DNA of 64,000 bases from Cystobasidium ongulense (Eukaryota; Basidiomycota; Cystobasidiomycetes; Cystobasidiales; Cystobasidiaceae): NCBI GenBank assembly GCA_022835595.1, contig BQUP01000002.1:1164534-1228533 (forward strand), in the 5' to 3' direction. Positions within the stretch are counted from its first letter, which is position 1. Each line of letters starts with the position of its first letter. The translations under genes and the position numbers were made by a program. A model generated the notes under the pieces. It did not search any database and was not told where the DNA came from. It saw only the letters and a program-made list of their open reading frames with translations. Below are positions 35,457 through 45,925 of the stretch, piece by piece.

Positions 35457-35971
35457 ATGCCGTCCACAGCACGCCATCTCTTCAAGAAGGACTTCAAGAC
35501 TGCCGGATCTCCTGCTCTAGGCACATACTTGAGGTGAACCCTCGCTGCCTGCGCGTAGATCCGACGAATATCCACTGACACGCCAATCGACAACCTCCAG
35601 GACCTTCAAGGTCGGCGACATTGTCGACATTGTTGTCAATGCTTCTGAACAGAAGGGCATGCCCCACAAGGTCAGCCTTTTCTCTCTCTCTCCTCCCTCT
35701 CCCTTTTCTTTTCGATTCATCCCGCTGAACTCTTGATTCCTTCTAGTCTCAAACTGGCCGAACCGGTGTCGTCTTCAACATTGCACCAAGAGCACTCGGA
35801 ATCATCACCCACAAGGTCGTAGGAAACAGATACATGGAGAAGCGATTGAACATTCGAATTGAGCACGTCAGACACTCCAAGTGCAGAGAGGACTTCATTC
35901 GTCGTGTAAAGGCCAATGCCGCTGCATGGAAGAAACAGCAGATGACCGAGGGGAAGTTTGTTAGTGGTTAG
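35457..35971 (+). pseudogene. Truncated RPL21 duplicate with new start and new tail
   Basis: This copy of the L21 gene lacks the original exon 1 (MPHSFGLRGR) and the last ~45 residues. The copied block begins six bases before the exon 2 acceptor. Directly in front lies an in-frame ATG that gives MPSTARHLFKKDFKTAG, reading through the old acceptor. Introns at 35534-35600 and 35671-35746 keep their splice sites. After RVKANAAA the sequence leaves RPL21 and the frame continues with WKKQQMTEGKFVSG to a stop at 35971, giving 123 aa against 161 for the full protein. All five coding differences from the intact gene are silent. Loss of both ends argues against ribosome function, but the open frame and silent changes mean expression is possible. 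It was copied at DNA level, since the introns are kept. Confidence 0.7.
35464..35925 (+). repeat. Inverted duplicate, left copy (RPL21 fragment)
   Basis: These 462 bp match 40412-40873 on the opposite strand without any length change. I count eight differences (98.3% identity), all C/T transitions on the sense strand. The left end is at CCACAG, just before an exon; the right end is at GCCGCTGC, inside exon 4. Confidence 0.93.
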
Positions 35972-36308
35972 GTATTCCGCAAGAATCAAATCCTCAAGGT
36001 TTCCATACGACTTGGCAATCTACTTTGAAAGCGGGATCCCGATAGCAGCTATTTTTACGTTTTTTTAGAAGAGGGTGGCAAAACGTACGTTCAGGGTTGA
36101 ACAGAGCGCAGGAGCAATGACAGCCTTGACTGCTTTGACCACCCGAAAAACCCTTGATCTCATTGTATTGTCCGATACCGCCGTCTAAATCAAGGTTATC
36201 GACAGCAGCTCCGGTTGGAGCTCCCTTCAGTTCTTGCTTCCGTTCGTCCGTTGTTGTCTTCTGAGTGACTGCAGGGGACCGAACTCATTATTGCGTTATC
36301 ACACAGCC
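35972..36308. other. Intergenic with a possible minus-strand exon remnant
   Basis: Immediately after the duplication breakpoint. On the minus strand about 36090-36285 is open and reads like an exon: TDERKQELKGAPTGAAVDNL, then DLDGGIGQYNEIKGFSG. It is flanked by a plausible acceptor (CCCCTGCAG) and donor (C|GTACGT). No partner exons were found, so it may be a remnant of a gene broken by the rearrangement, or chance. Confidence 0.3.
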
Positions 36309-37912
36309 ATGCAAGACCCGCCAGCTAATTGCATTGTGAGCTGACTGTTCGGTCCAGTTGGTATGATGGAAACGTGTTCAAAGGCCAATCGACCTGTCTT
36401 GTGTCTGGATACAGATAGTCGACAAGAAGAAGCTGGCATGTTTGGGACATGAAGACTTCAAAACCAATGGCACACAAGTATTCAACCCACATCAATCATC
36501 TGCACCATTCGAGATCTGGGACGAGGGGTTTCTGGACATCCTGGGCGATAATCCTCAGTTAGAACTGTTGATTGACTCTCCCGATTATGCCTTTGCGTGG
36601 GAAGCGCGTAGGTGACAATTTTGAGCCTTGAGATTCACAAAGCTTACGAGACCACCTTGTAGCAATATGGATTGAAGAGACAGACGAGGTATTCTTCGCT
36701 TCTATGGGGGGTCAGCCTCACCGGAGCAAGAGCGACCTATCGAGAAACAACAAGATCTTCCGTATATGTTTGAAGGACCTTGCACCGGGCACATCACGAG
36801 ATTCAGCAGTCACCGAGGTACCCTTGAGGCAAAGTGTTGCTTGCTCCTCACGACGCAGGCTGACAATTTTACACCCTCCAGCTGGATATCGATTCACCGC
36901 ACGTGCAAATGACGAACGGCGGAACCAATTACAAAGATAAAGTGCGTTGACATAAACCTGCCCAAGGAATCCTAGGAGAAGCACTGTTTGAGTGGTATCT
37001 TTTTTTAGCTCCTTTTCGCCAATGAAGGTCGTGGACAATACCCAGGCACTCTGGCGTTAATAGATCGAAAGCCGCCTCACAAGGTCGAGTGTCTGCTCAA
37101 CAACTTATATGGAAGGCGCTTCAACTCGCCCAACGACTTATGCGTACATCCTAAGTCGGGCGCCATCTTCTTCACTGACCCTACGTATGGCTTCAATCAG
37201 GACTTTTGTCCAAGCCCGTCAGTAGGTGTATAGTGAAGCCATCACCGAACAGCCCGGTTTTGAACCATTGTTTCCTGCTTCATTCAGATTCCCAATCAAG
37301 TGTATTGCTTTTGTCCTGAGACAGGTCATACACGGGTAGTCGCAGATGGCATTGCCATGCCTAATGGCATCGTCTTTTCACCAGATGGTAGGACATGCTA
37401 TATAACCGACACTTCAGCCATCGATGCTCGTGGAGCATTTGATGGAACGAAGGGCGCGACAATGTGAGTGAACTTTAACAGTACAAATGAGGACATAGGA
37501 GCTGAAGCACTCTGCCGCAGATATGCATACGATGTTGTTGGAGAGGGTAAAACACATAACCTCGTCCATAAGAGGATTTTTGCATGGGTGGATACGTGAG
37601 CTCATTAAATTTACATGCTTTACTATGCATATGACCTGAATACATCTTCTATGATACAGGGGTGTACCTGACGGTATTAAGAGCGATGAAAATGGTAATG
37701 TCTACTCAGGTTGCGGGGATGGAGTGCATGTCTGGAATCCAGAGGGGGTATTATTGGGCAAGATCAAAGCCCCTGTCGGTGGTATTGGCAATCTCGTGTT
37801 CTGCGGGAAGGGGCGGCTCGTCTTCCACTCCGGCGAGAGGCTCTATCTGGCTCGTATAGCTGTAGGGGGTCTGCCTCTAGGTACGTATGGTCCTGTACAG
37901 GGGTGTAGCTAG
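36309..37912 (+). CDS. Lactonohydrolase (SMP-30/gluconolactonase-like beta-propeller)
   Basis: A fungal lactonase of the type that opens aldonate or pantoyl lactones. Eight exons (36309-36335, 36415-36607, 36663-36817, 36882-36941, 37009-37221, 37288-37463, 37521-37595, 37660-37912) sum to 1152 nt, or 383 aa. Conserved pieces are QVFNPHQSSAPFEIWDEGFL, EAPIWIEETDEVFFASMGG, NSPNDLCVHPKSGAIFFTDP (metal-binding Asn/Asp), GIAMPNGIVFSPDGRTCYIT and VPDGIKSDENGNVYSGCGDG. Calcium at the propeller centre is expected from the family. No clear signal peptide follows the start MQDPPANCI, so it may be cytosolic. Phases agree throughout, so it looks intact. It sits between the two RPL21 copies, in the interval bounded by the inverted repeats. 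Confidence 0.88.
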
Positions 37913-38027
37913 ATGCTTGCAGCATCTCATAATGTTACGCGTTGTCGGATAGACAGGTCTTCCAAGGCGATACGACGCTCGGCAGAGATCACAAAGGCTG
38001 AAACAGCCATCGCGTCTGGAGCGAGGC

Positions 38028-39398
38028 TTATGGATGATGTCTCTTGTGCCTCCAACGTTTGACAGCATCAACAATGTGAAGTGGACCAACGCGATGCATC
38101 TTCGAATTGTGCGTTGTCTTAGGTTGTTGGAACTCATCATGAGGATTTGGGGGCACTGGTTCACCACGATTCCTGTTCCTGCTCATTTCCGCCTTCGAAT
38201 TTATTCTTTTAGGGCTGTAGTACTTATCCCGGATAAATTCGAGCTGCATGTCAACCGTTTCAGCCGCTTCAGTGTCTTGGTCTTCGTCAATCTCTATCGT
38301 GTCTCTCCATGATGCTACTTCGTTGATTTTCTCCTCTTGTTCAGGTGTGACTAATGAGCTGTTACTGTCCCTCGGGCGATTCATCAAGGCTTCATCGTGA
38401 AATTCCGAACCTTTTTCAGCGTCTCCTTCTGCTTTGCCATCAGGTCCCTCTCCTTCGCTGAAGTGCCGCACAAATAAAGTATCCCCTCGTTTCTTGGTGA
38501 AGATGGTCAAGAAGGCTACTATTAAGACGAGTGCGAGACTCCCTCCTAACATCGCGGCACTTATTAGTACTGGAGCTGGCTTATATACCGTGTATGCGAG
38601 TATGTTTTGGCGCATACTAAAGAAAAGGTAGGCTGTAAAGGAGAGATAGGCGAGATTGACAGCTAACGTTATTATACCCGTGCCGATTACGAATGCGGGA
38701 TAATTCAGACAGTTGATCTAAGGGGGCAAAGCTCATGAAGACGATGGCAGCCGGACGGGATTAGTAGACCGCTTACGAATGCGGTCATAAAAGTCATAAA
38801 GAAAGCGGCTGAGTGACGGAGGTCAATGCATTCAGCCAGAGAAATCTAGGCAAAGAGATTCATTTCGCTCTGAAGCAAGACTCACCTGCTGACAGAAGAG
38901 GCCAAGCTTTTGTAGCAGTGATAGCTGGCAGTACGCGTACCCTAAAGACCCCAAATTATCGTCAACTAACGCTTTCTTTACAAAGTCGCGTGATCTATTA
39001 GCGAACACACCATTTGTCCGCGCCTTGAAAGCTGAATTGACCTACAGATGAGGGTGTTAGGAGGCAGTGCACGAAAGCTGAACAAACATGCAAAGTAATG
39101 CAAGCAGGCAAGACTGTTACTCACTTATACTCAGTCCCCATCTGAAAGCAAGGCAACTAGCACCAGGAGATGCGTAGCATACTCTAAACATGCCAATGGA
39201 AATTTGCGTTGGTAGACCTTTTACTTCTGTGTTTGCTTGTATCAATGCCCATGGTGATCCATATTTTACGTTTACGAAACTGGCTGCTGAGAAGCCTGGT
39301 AGGGCAGCCAAACTGACTGCGGCTGTTTTCAGGCAAAGAGAGGTTGGACCGGTTAGCGAATACGTGTTCAATGGCCAACGATGCAGCAGGAACCTCAT
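38028..39398 (-). CDS. Polytopic membrane protein, unknown (Sur7/PalI-like layout)
   Basis: Four exons (39125-39398, 38886-39031, 38777-38845, 38028-38717) sum to 1179 nt, or 392 aa, with all phases matching. Hydrophobic segments are near residues 22-42 (AAVSLAALPGFSAASFVNV), within RHSAAFFMTFMTAF, in PAFVIGTGIITLAVNLAYLS and in VLISAAMLGGSLALVLIVAF. A Cys-containing segment, ISIGMFRVCYASPGASCLAF, sits in the first loop, which recalls the Sur7/PalI (claudin-like) families. The ~150-residue C-terminal tail is hydrophilic and acidic, then basic (VKRWRHKRHHP), so it is likely cytoplasmic. The start is the least certain part; an upstream exon could exist. The function is unknown. Confidence 0.6.
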
Positions 39399-40201
39399 TT
39401 GGGCCGAATGTTAAGAGCCTAAAACGTCACACCCGCTCGACGTACCTACTACAGTTACGAGACCAGAAGAGAAAGCAGAACAAGCGCCTTTGTGCCGGAG
39501 CGCAATGGACAAATCGTGCATTGTGGTTACCGAATGCGCGATCTGTTATATACTTTGGTTATGCGTAGTTGTTGCGCAGTGCAATGCATAAAGGGCTTCG
39601 TATAGTGTTGAACTTGTGAATCTTGTCAAGAGTCGTCGGGTAGTCAGTCGCGGTTGAATCGGTTGCTGTGGGAGCAAGGGTATGGAACAGCAAGGCAGAC
39701 AGCTGGTCAACATGTCGACATGGCGAAGCTGTGTATCAGCTTCAGGTCCAAAGCCGGCAAGCTGGTATAGCCAAGGCTCAATGTGGCGATGTATGTTGAG
39801 ACACCGCCGAGTCTGGTGCATGTCTCGTCTAGCCCTCATCTTCTGGGTGAGAGGCCTGCATCGGCCACTGGTAAGCGACGTGGCATGATAACGCCTGATT
39901 ATCGGGCTGCGTGCAAAGGCCCTGCATAGGCCAAGCAACTTTGTGACTGTCTTCAACGCTGCCGATGCTGTGCCCACCGGCAGTTCTAACGGCGTGCTCA
40001 AGCCGAGGCAAATTGCTCTCGAATGACAAGACTTAGTGTCTCCTGACTCTTGGTTGTAGAACTCTGTTCTCGTTGCTGCATTTCCCCATGCGATAACAAA
40101 TTGCCTCGAGAATAAGAGTACGCCTCAATCGTCGACCACGAGTCGTGCTAGCTTCGAGTACAGGTAAAGGCGTGCATAATGACAAACCAAAAGGCTGACA
40201 T
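39399..40201. other. Intergenic, about 0.8 kb
   Basis: Promoter side of the membrane protein and terminator side of RPL21, both minus strand. A 151-codon minus-strand frame at 39546-40001 has no recognisable domain and is probably chance. Confidence 0.5.
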
Positions 40202-40983
40202 TTAAATGTACTGTGAAGAGAATCGCGTGTCAGCTTGATATCCACACGACATAGCGCGTTGTACAAAATGTCACGCACAGTATCGTAAGCGATAGGTCGG
40301 AGGGTCTCAATGGCGTTCTCCTTTCCGACAGAGATGGTTTTCGATGTTCTGGGTAGAGCTGGGACTCGCTTGACGTTGACCTGCTCTCCGGTAGCCTTTG
40401 CGTCCTTCTTGGCAGCGGCATTGGCCTTTACACGACGAATGAAATCCTCTCTGCACTTGGAGTGTCTGACGTGCTCGATTCGAATGTTCAATCGCTTCTC
40501 CATGTATCTATTTCCTACAACCTTGTGGGTGATGATTCCGAGTGCTCTTGGTGCAATGTTGAAGACGACACCGGTTCGGCCAGTTTGAGACTAGAAGGAA
40601 TCAAGAGTTCAGCGGGATGAATCGAAAAGAAAAGGGAGAGGGAGGAGAGAGAGAGAAGAGGCTGACCTTGTGGGGCATGCCCTTCTGTTCGGAAGCATTG
40701 ACAACAATGTCGACAATGTCGCCGACCTTGAAGGTCCTGGAGGTTGTCGATTGGCGTGTCAGTGGATATTCGTCGGGTCTACGCGCAGGCAGCGAGGATT
40801 CACCTCAAGTATGTGCCTAGAGCAGGAGATCCGGCAGTCTTGAAGTCCTTCTTGAAGAGATGGCGTGCTGTGGGTGCAATGCATGTCGACCATCAGCACA
40901 ACTGCTCGTCTCCCAGCGTCTCCCACCACCGCCAGTAACGCCTCCAACTAACTTCGCCCGCGGAGACCGAAAGAGTGAGGCAT
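40202..40983 (-). CDS. RPL21: 60S ribosomal protein L21 (eL21)
   Basis: A component of the cytosolic large ribosomal subunit. Five exons (40953-40983, 40804-40867, 40667-40736, 40279-40590, 40202-40210) sum to 486 nt, or 161 aa, the normal L21 length (yeast 160). It starts MPHSFGLRGRTRHLFKK and includes YLRTFKVGDIVDIVVNASEQ, GMPHKSQTGRTGVVFNI, HKVVGNRYMEKRLNIRIEHV and SKCREDFIRRVKANAAAKKD. The last intron (GTGCGT, CTGAC branch, TTCACAG) leads to a coding exon of only 9 nt, giving YI and stop, so the protein ends IAYDTYI like its relatives. Ribosomal-protein-style introns sit near the 5' end. A 462-bp part of the gene is repeated in reverse orientation at 35464-35925. Confidence 0.95.
40412..40873 (-). 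repeat. Inverted duplicate, right copy (inside RPL21)
   Basis: The source part of RPL21, from six bases before exon 2 to inside exon 4. It is matched base for base in length by 35464-35925. The two copies face each other about 4.5 kb apart. Confidence 0.93.
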
Positions 40984-43781
40984 GGCTGTTCAAGTGTTGC
41001 GGTCTAACTCGATGAAAGAGTAATCCCAAGTCGTCGAGGTGTTGGAGCTGTCTCTCGAATATCCTCGTCGCTGTTTCGTCGACTTCGCTGCTCGCTCGCT
41101 GCTCCTCCAAAATTCGATCACCTTTTCTGCAGTGGCCCAAGTCGACTGCCCGCCTGAAATCCCGCCTTTGCAAGATGGTGGCAAATTTCCCAACTTTCAA
41201 AGCGGAGTGGAAGCTTTTCTCGCCCAAAATTCGGCCTTTTTCGAAGCAGCCAGCCCTCAGGGAAGGCTCACAGGGTCCAGCAAAAGTAGCAACCTCGCAT
41301 GACATCCACCTTAGCACGTCTTGAGGACTATCCATGGCACCAGACACACCGATATACACAATACAGAATTTATGCGATTTCCTGCGAATCGTTTGCGGGA
41401 CCTGAGAGGACGCACTGCGTCTCATTGGACAATGAAAACTTTGCGACCAGCACAGCGGCATGGAGAAGAAGACTGTTCATCGTCAAGCCGTGCAGCGCTG
41501 CAGACTAAAACCTTCGCTTGGATCACTTATGAACAGCTGACATATCGCCAAGGCGCTGCTCCCCGATACCGCTCCAAGGGAGACGTCTGCTTTGCAGATC
41601 ATGCTGAATGGAATCAGACTTGACAGGTAGCCACCTCGCTATTCCCTTCAGTCTCGCGCAATCGATTCGGAAGATGAGTTGCTGTCTGGTGGAGCGGCCG
41701 GGAGGTGACCCGTCGGCAATCGGACTCAAGAAAGAAGAGTCGAAGATTCGCCTGGACAAGATTCTGTCATTAGGTCCTCAGCTATATGAAAAGATTCCCT
41801 TCTCTGTCAGAGGATATGGAAAATCCGCGCGGTCATGAGATGGTCTCCCAACTGGTAGTCTCCCCAGGCACCTTGGGACAGTGTCTCGTAGGAAGGGAAA
41901 CCTGTTCATCTCTCCCCTTCACTTTCGACTATTATGATGATTGTGACGATCGCGCTGTGCTTTTCCTACAAGCTTGCAACCAAATCCGACGTATAGATCT
42001 GACGCTGGTACACCTCGCCCACGTACCACAGACGATCCGCTCACAGCCTGGTAATCGATGTAGGTGAAACGTGAAGACAGTTTAGCAAGCTGCCGACGCT
42101 CTCTGCCTTTCCTTTCAGCTGGAAGAGACCTTGACTCTGCACACATACACCCTATGTAACTTGTCTAGAACGTCCAAATACAATGCAAGACATATGAGAC
42201 GGCCATTGGTGTCATGCAGCTCGTTCTGACAGCCTGGACGCCTGAACAGTATCTACATATCGGTATAGATCCAGCGTATTTAGGTATAGAATTTGTTCCT
42301 GATTATGTTAGACCTGCTGAAGAGATGTTAGCTTGCACAGAGATGCTTCAACTTACGTCTCGATGGATTTTCATGTCTTTACCCGCGCACTAGTAGCAAC
42401 CAAATTGGAGAAATATTGCCGTTCTTCCCTCAGCTTTCCAGTATTCGCAGTCGCAGTCTCCAAACAAGTTCTGCACGAAAGCTTCGAGGCATACATAGGG
42501 TCTCACATGTAAAGACTCACAAAAATTTGCAAGTGTCCCATGTCAGCTCTTGCCAGTTACTTCGACAAGAATTTTGTCCCTAGCGTCTGTCTGGCCACCG
42601 ACAAAGATATCAGGCGTTCACCAGGTCACTGCAAATGTTAGACTAAATTTTAGGACTTGAGCTACAAGCCGAAGAGACTACTTATGCGCCAGAGTTAGTA
42701 AATGAGAATGTGTCGCAAACGAGAGATCTCTTCAATTATATGTGAATGGTCAACGGACCACAATTCGTTGTTGATGAGACTTTTGCGGGATCTAAAGCTT
42801 GGAACGAGCGTACATGGGAAGTTTAGGTAGACTGTCGAGTTTGTTTGGTGACTAAATTCGCATCAGAATAGTCTGACGTCTGGTAGCCATCAGTACAACA
42901 GTGTAATGACCCACAACCGGCTTATAGACACTCTTCTTTGTAATTTAAGCAAGACAATCCACTCCGATACATGAGCATGAACTCTACTACAAAGCTAGCT
43001 GGCGCGTTGCAAAGGCAGAGGGAAAGGTTTAGATGACAGCCGTATGACAGGCTTGAAGCCTGAGTTCTCTTCGGAAGCGTGTAGCCGTCCCACCCATGCT
43101 CAATACCCTAATGGCGAATATCTCGAAAGCAGGCCGGACAATTGAACTTCTTCTCTGCACGTGAACGAACCATCTAAGTGACAGAAGACATCCATCTTGA
43201 CTGTCCCTGCTATAGCGGCTTTTTGACATACCTAGCCACGACGTAGTGTATCCGCCACAAGCTACCTTTTAGATCCTGGCATGACTGGGCAATGTACCCT
43301 CCGGGACTACATAGATCTGCCGGCAGGTAAGGGCTTTTGATAGCAGCTGTGTTAGGAGGAGAGTTAGTCTGAATGCTGTCTCCTAATAGATAGCTGGCAC
43401 TGGCATTCTGCGGTTGATATGCCTTATCTCTGTCCTGTATCTTGCAGTCGATTCTTATTGGAGCCGATTCAAGCCAGTTGCCAGCTTGATGGCCTGCGTT
43501 ACGTCTCATTATGCGGCTCTTGTGAGATGTCAGCGGATCAAAGGATAAAATAGTCCTATATCCAGCTTGCAGGCGGCTATGACTCATCTCAAATAACCCA
43601 TCTACCTATAAATTAGCTCGACTGTGGTATGATTGGATATCCAATCTGTAGACGAAAGTCACAATTCGAAGAATAAAGGAAGCTGCCGCTATGGGATAAT
43701 AATGGCCTAGCTGGTATTGCATCTATTCGCTAGTGTCGAGGAGATCATGACTATGTTGACAAAATTGCGCTTGTGGCTAGT
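40984..43781. other. Long stretch without a convincing gene; exon-like pieces
   Basis: This 2.8 kb holds the RPL21 promoter side and the COX6 terminator side, but the rest is unexplained. Plus-strand pieces look protein-like: MSCCLVERPGGDPSAIGLKK at about 41670-41835; VLFLQACNQIRRIDLTLVHL near 41950; GVMQLVLTAWTPEQYLHIGI and FVPDYVRPAEEMLACTEMLQ at about 42170-42395; YCRSSLSFPVFAVAVSKQVL near 42420; and TTYAPELVNENVSQTRDLFN at about 42665-42745, followed in the same frame by a stop and then more open sequence to 42826. No splice scheme joined them. They may be a decaying gene or an unrecognised multi-exon gene. A minus-strand 125-codon frame at 43210-43587 also shows no known domain. Confidence 0.35.
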
Positions 43782-44678
43782 CTAGTTGGCGGGTAGACCG
43801 TATAGCTCCTCCTTTGTCGCGACGCCTGCAGAACAAGCACAGAATAGGAAAAGGAGTATAGACATCAGCCGTCTGGTCAGAGGTGAAGAAGCCGCGCAAG
43901 CAATGCGAGACCCACCTAATTCCTTTCTCAGAGTAGCGAATTCATCAAGGTATGCCTGGTATTGGCTCTTGTTCTCGACCTTTTCCTTCAAACCTTCGAA
44001 AACTCTCACAGCTGTTGGGTAGTCATTCAATCGTCTTGCTGCCTTCAGTGCCGATTCGACAATTGGAGCTCCTGGGACGAGATCATAAGCGAAGCAGTTG
44101 TTGAGACCTCGTTGAAGTTCGAATGTATCTTCCACCGAGTCAAAGAACTTGCTGTTGGCGGTAACGTTTCGGTATGACGCATATAGTAAGTTGGAATCCG
44201 TGCGAATAGTTGATGAAGCCGAGCAGTAATGGAAAGAGCCAAGGGTAAGCCAATCGCTCTCAGCGGAGATGGACGGAGTTGTCATCTGAGACGAGCAGCA
44301 ACAGCACGTACGCGTATCTCTCGGTGAATTGCTGTGGATGGAGGAAAGAGTCAGTATGCTGTCAATCAAGATGGCTGTCGTCTTTGCTGCATTCATTCCC
44401 AAGTCCACACGCTGCCCGCATCGGATCAAGCAGGCGAACGGAGCAGAGCAAGGCGAAGAAGCTCAAGCAGGCTCACCTCGTAGGATTCTTCTTCGTGGCC
44501 GGAAGAGTAGAGGCGGGCTGTGGATATGACTGTGCTTAGCATGCCTGCTGTCGCTGTCTCGAGCTTCAAGCCATCACCCACCACCTCCAATCTTGCTCGA
44601 GGCCGCAAGCGTCAATGGCTGGCGGGCAGCAACAGAGGCTTTGGCAGCTCGTGTGAGTGCGCCGGTGAGGAAGGACAT
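43782..44678 (-). CDS. COX6: Cytochrome c oxidase subunit 6 (mammalian COX5A type), mitochondrial
   Basis: A nuclear-encoded subunit of respiratory complex IV at the mitochondrial inner membrane. Five exons (44585-44678, 44477-44529, 44312-44331, 43916-44151, 43782-43825) sum to 447 nt, or 148 aa. Exon 3 is only 20 nt (QFTERYA). The N-terminus MSFLTGALTRAAKASVAARQ is Arg/Ala/Ser-rich and suits a mitochondrial presequence. The mature part has YSSGHEEESYEQFTERYAKF, LNNCFAYDLVPGAPIVESAL, ALKAARRLNDYPTAVRVFEG and LKEKVENKSQYQAYLDEFAT, ending TKEELYGLPAN. All are landmarks of the family. It is divergent from the mitochondrial L10 gene, with 278 bp between the starts. Confidence 0.95.
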
Positions 44679-44956
44679 GTTGAAGAGCTATAGGATATGT
44701 AAGAGGACCACTCTCTCAGTGTCGAAGTGATGTGTTGATGCGAATGGTGCTGGAGCTGAGGCAAGATTGGCCGTCACAAAATTGGGTTCCAGAGAAGCTG
44801 GCGGTTGGCAGTGGAGCTCTTCTTCCCACCATCCATCAATTGCAGGGAGTGATAGTCGCAAGAGTACGCAGATATCGCATGCATCAACACACTGTCCTGC
44901 TACCCTGCTGACCGCCGTGTCCGTCTCTCCAGGCTGGCCAGTCCAATACAACCACC
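44679..44956. promoter_or_regulatory. Bidirectional promoter of two mitochondrial-protein genes
   Basis: The 278 bp between the COX6 and mitochondrial L10 start codons must serve both. Shared control of respiration and mitochondrial translation is a reasonable inference. No specific site was identified. Confidence 0.6.
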
Positions 44957-45925
44957 ATGCAGGCGTCAAGATTGGCCTCAAGAGCTGCTGCTCCATTGAC
45001 GAGGAGCGGAATCGCCTTCACCAATAGCAGCGTATCACAAGCATCCACGAGCAATGCTGTTCCTGCCTCGTCTGTTTCTCGAAACGCTTCCACTCTGGCA
45101 TATGTAGAGATGCCTATCCCAGTACAGTCTGCAGCATCCGCGCCAACCGCTACATCGACCATCCACAAGGGCAAAGGAAGAGCACCACAAGACCGCGAAT
45201 TACCATTGCGCAAGCAATTCTTAATGCAGCAGTACAGACAAGTACTCTCAAATTCACCAGTCGTCGTCTTTCTCAAACCGTCAGATTTCAGCATAGAAGA
45301 GATCACTCGGCTAAGGGTTGATCTGTCGCTCATTACCTCTTCTGGCAAAGCTTCTACAAAGGAAGAGGACATCAATGAAATAAGAAACAGTAAACCTCAA
45401 TTCTTGTACATGCGAGCAGGTCTACTTCCGCCTCTCTTGGAGCAGATGGATACTATCAAAGCAACACCTCTATTAGACCATCTGAAAGAGAATGGTTCGA
45501 ACATAGCAGCATTGACTTTTCCATCGCTGGACCCTCCGAGTCTGAAAGCCGCTCTGAAAGCAATCAAGAAGCTATCAAAAACACCAAACGCACGTAAAGC
45601 AAAAGCAGCAGCAGCAGCTAAAGCAGCTGCAGGGAAATCAAAAACTCCAGCTACGCCTGTAGTTCAAGAAGAGAGGCTGAGAATAATAACTGCATTGGTA
45701 GAAGGAGAGAGCCTTGACATTGAGGCACTTACGAAACTATCCCAGTTACCTAGCTTGGAACAGACGCTTGCTCAACTTGTCGCACTTATCGAAACACCAG
45801 CTAGACAGATTTATAGCATGGTTAGTAGGGCACAGGGTCAGGATTTGGTTAGGACATTGGAGGGTTTTAAAGTTGGTTTGGAGGAAAAGGACAAGCCGGC
45901 AGAGGAGAAGCAAACAGAGGCATAG
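44957..45925 (+). CDS. Mitochondrial large-subunit ribosomal protein L10 (uL10m)
   Basis: A single exon of 322 aa, rare in this intron-rich window. The N-terminus MQASRLASRAAAPLTRSGIA is a clear mitochondrial presequence. The L10 fold follows: PLRKQFLMQQYRQVLSNSPV, VVFLKPSDFSIEEITRLRVD, and later RIITALVEGESLDIEALTKL with PSLEQTLAQLVALIETPARQ, the usual L10 C-terminal half. An Ala/Lys-rich insert (ARKAKAAAAAKAAAGKSKTP) near residues 215-235 and an acidic tail are lineage features. It acts in mitochondrial translation as the L7/L12 stalk base. Confidence 0.85.
   Translation: MQASRLASRAAAPLTRSGIAFTNSSVSQASTSNAVPASSVSRNASTLAYVEMPIPVQSAASAPTATSTIHKGKGRAPQDRELPLRKQFLMQQYRQVLSNSPVVVFLKPSDFSIEEITRLRVDLSLITSSGKASTKEEDINEIRNSKPQFLYMRAGLLPPLLEQMDTIKATPLLDHLKENGSNIAALTFPSLDPPSLKAALKAIKKLSKTPNARKAKAAAAAKAAAGKSKTPATPVVQEERLRIITALVEGESLDIEALTKLSQLPSLEQTLAQLVALIETPARQIYSMVSRAQGQDLVRTLEGFKVGLEEKDKPAEEKQTEA

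Noticed and set aside
35464-35925. RPL21 copy as a processed (retro-)copy
   Set aside because: Both internal introns are present and the copy begins inside an intron, so it was copied as DNA.
39546-40001. 151-codon minus-strand frame between the membrane protein and RPL21
   Set aside because: No domain, no membrane or signal feature, and no splice context. It is consistent with chance in a GC-balanced spacer.
35464-40873. Repeat-induced point mutation (RIP) as the cause of the C/T differences
   Set aside because: The changes go equally in both directions between the copies (four T and four C in each) with no matching G/A changes, and RIP would not spare codon meaning.
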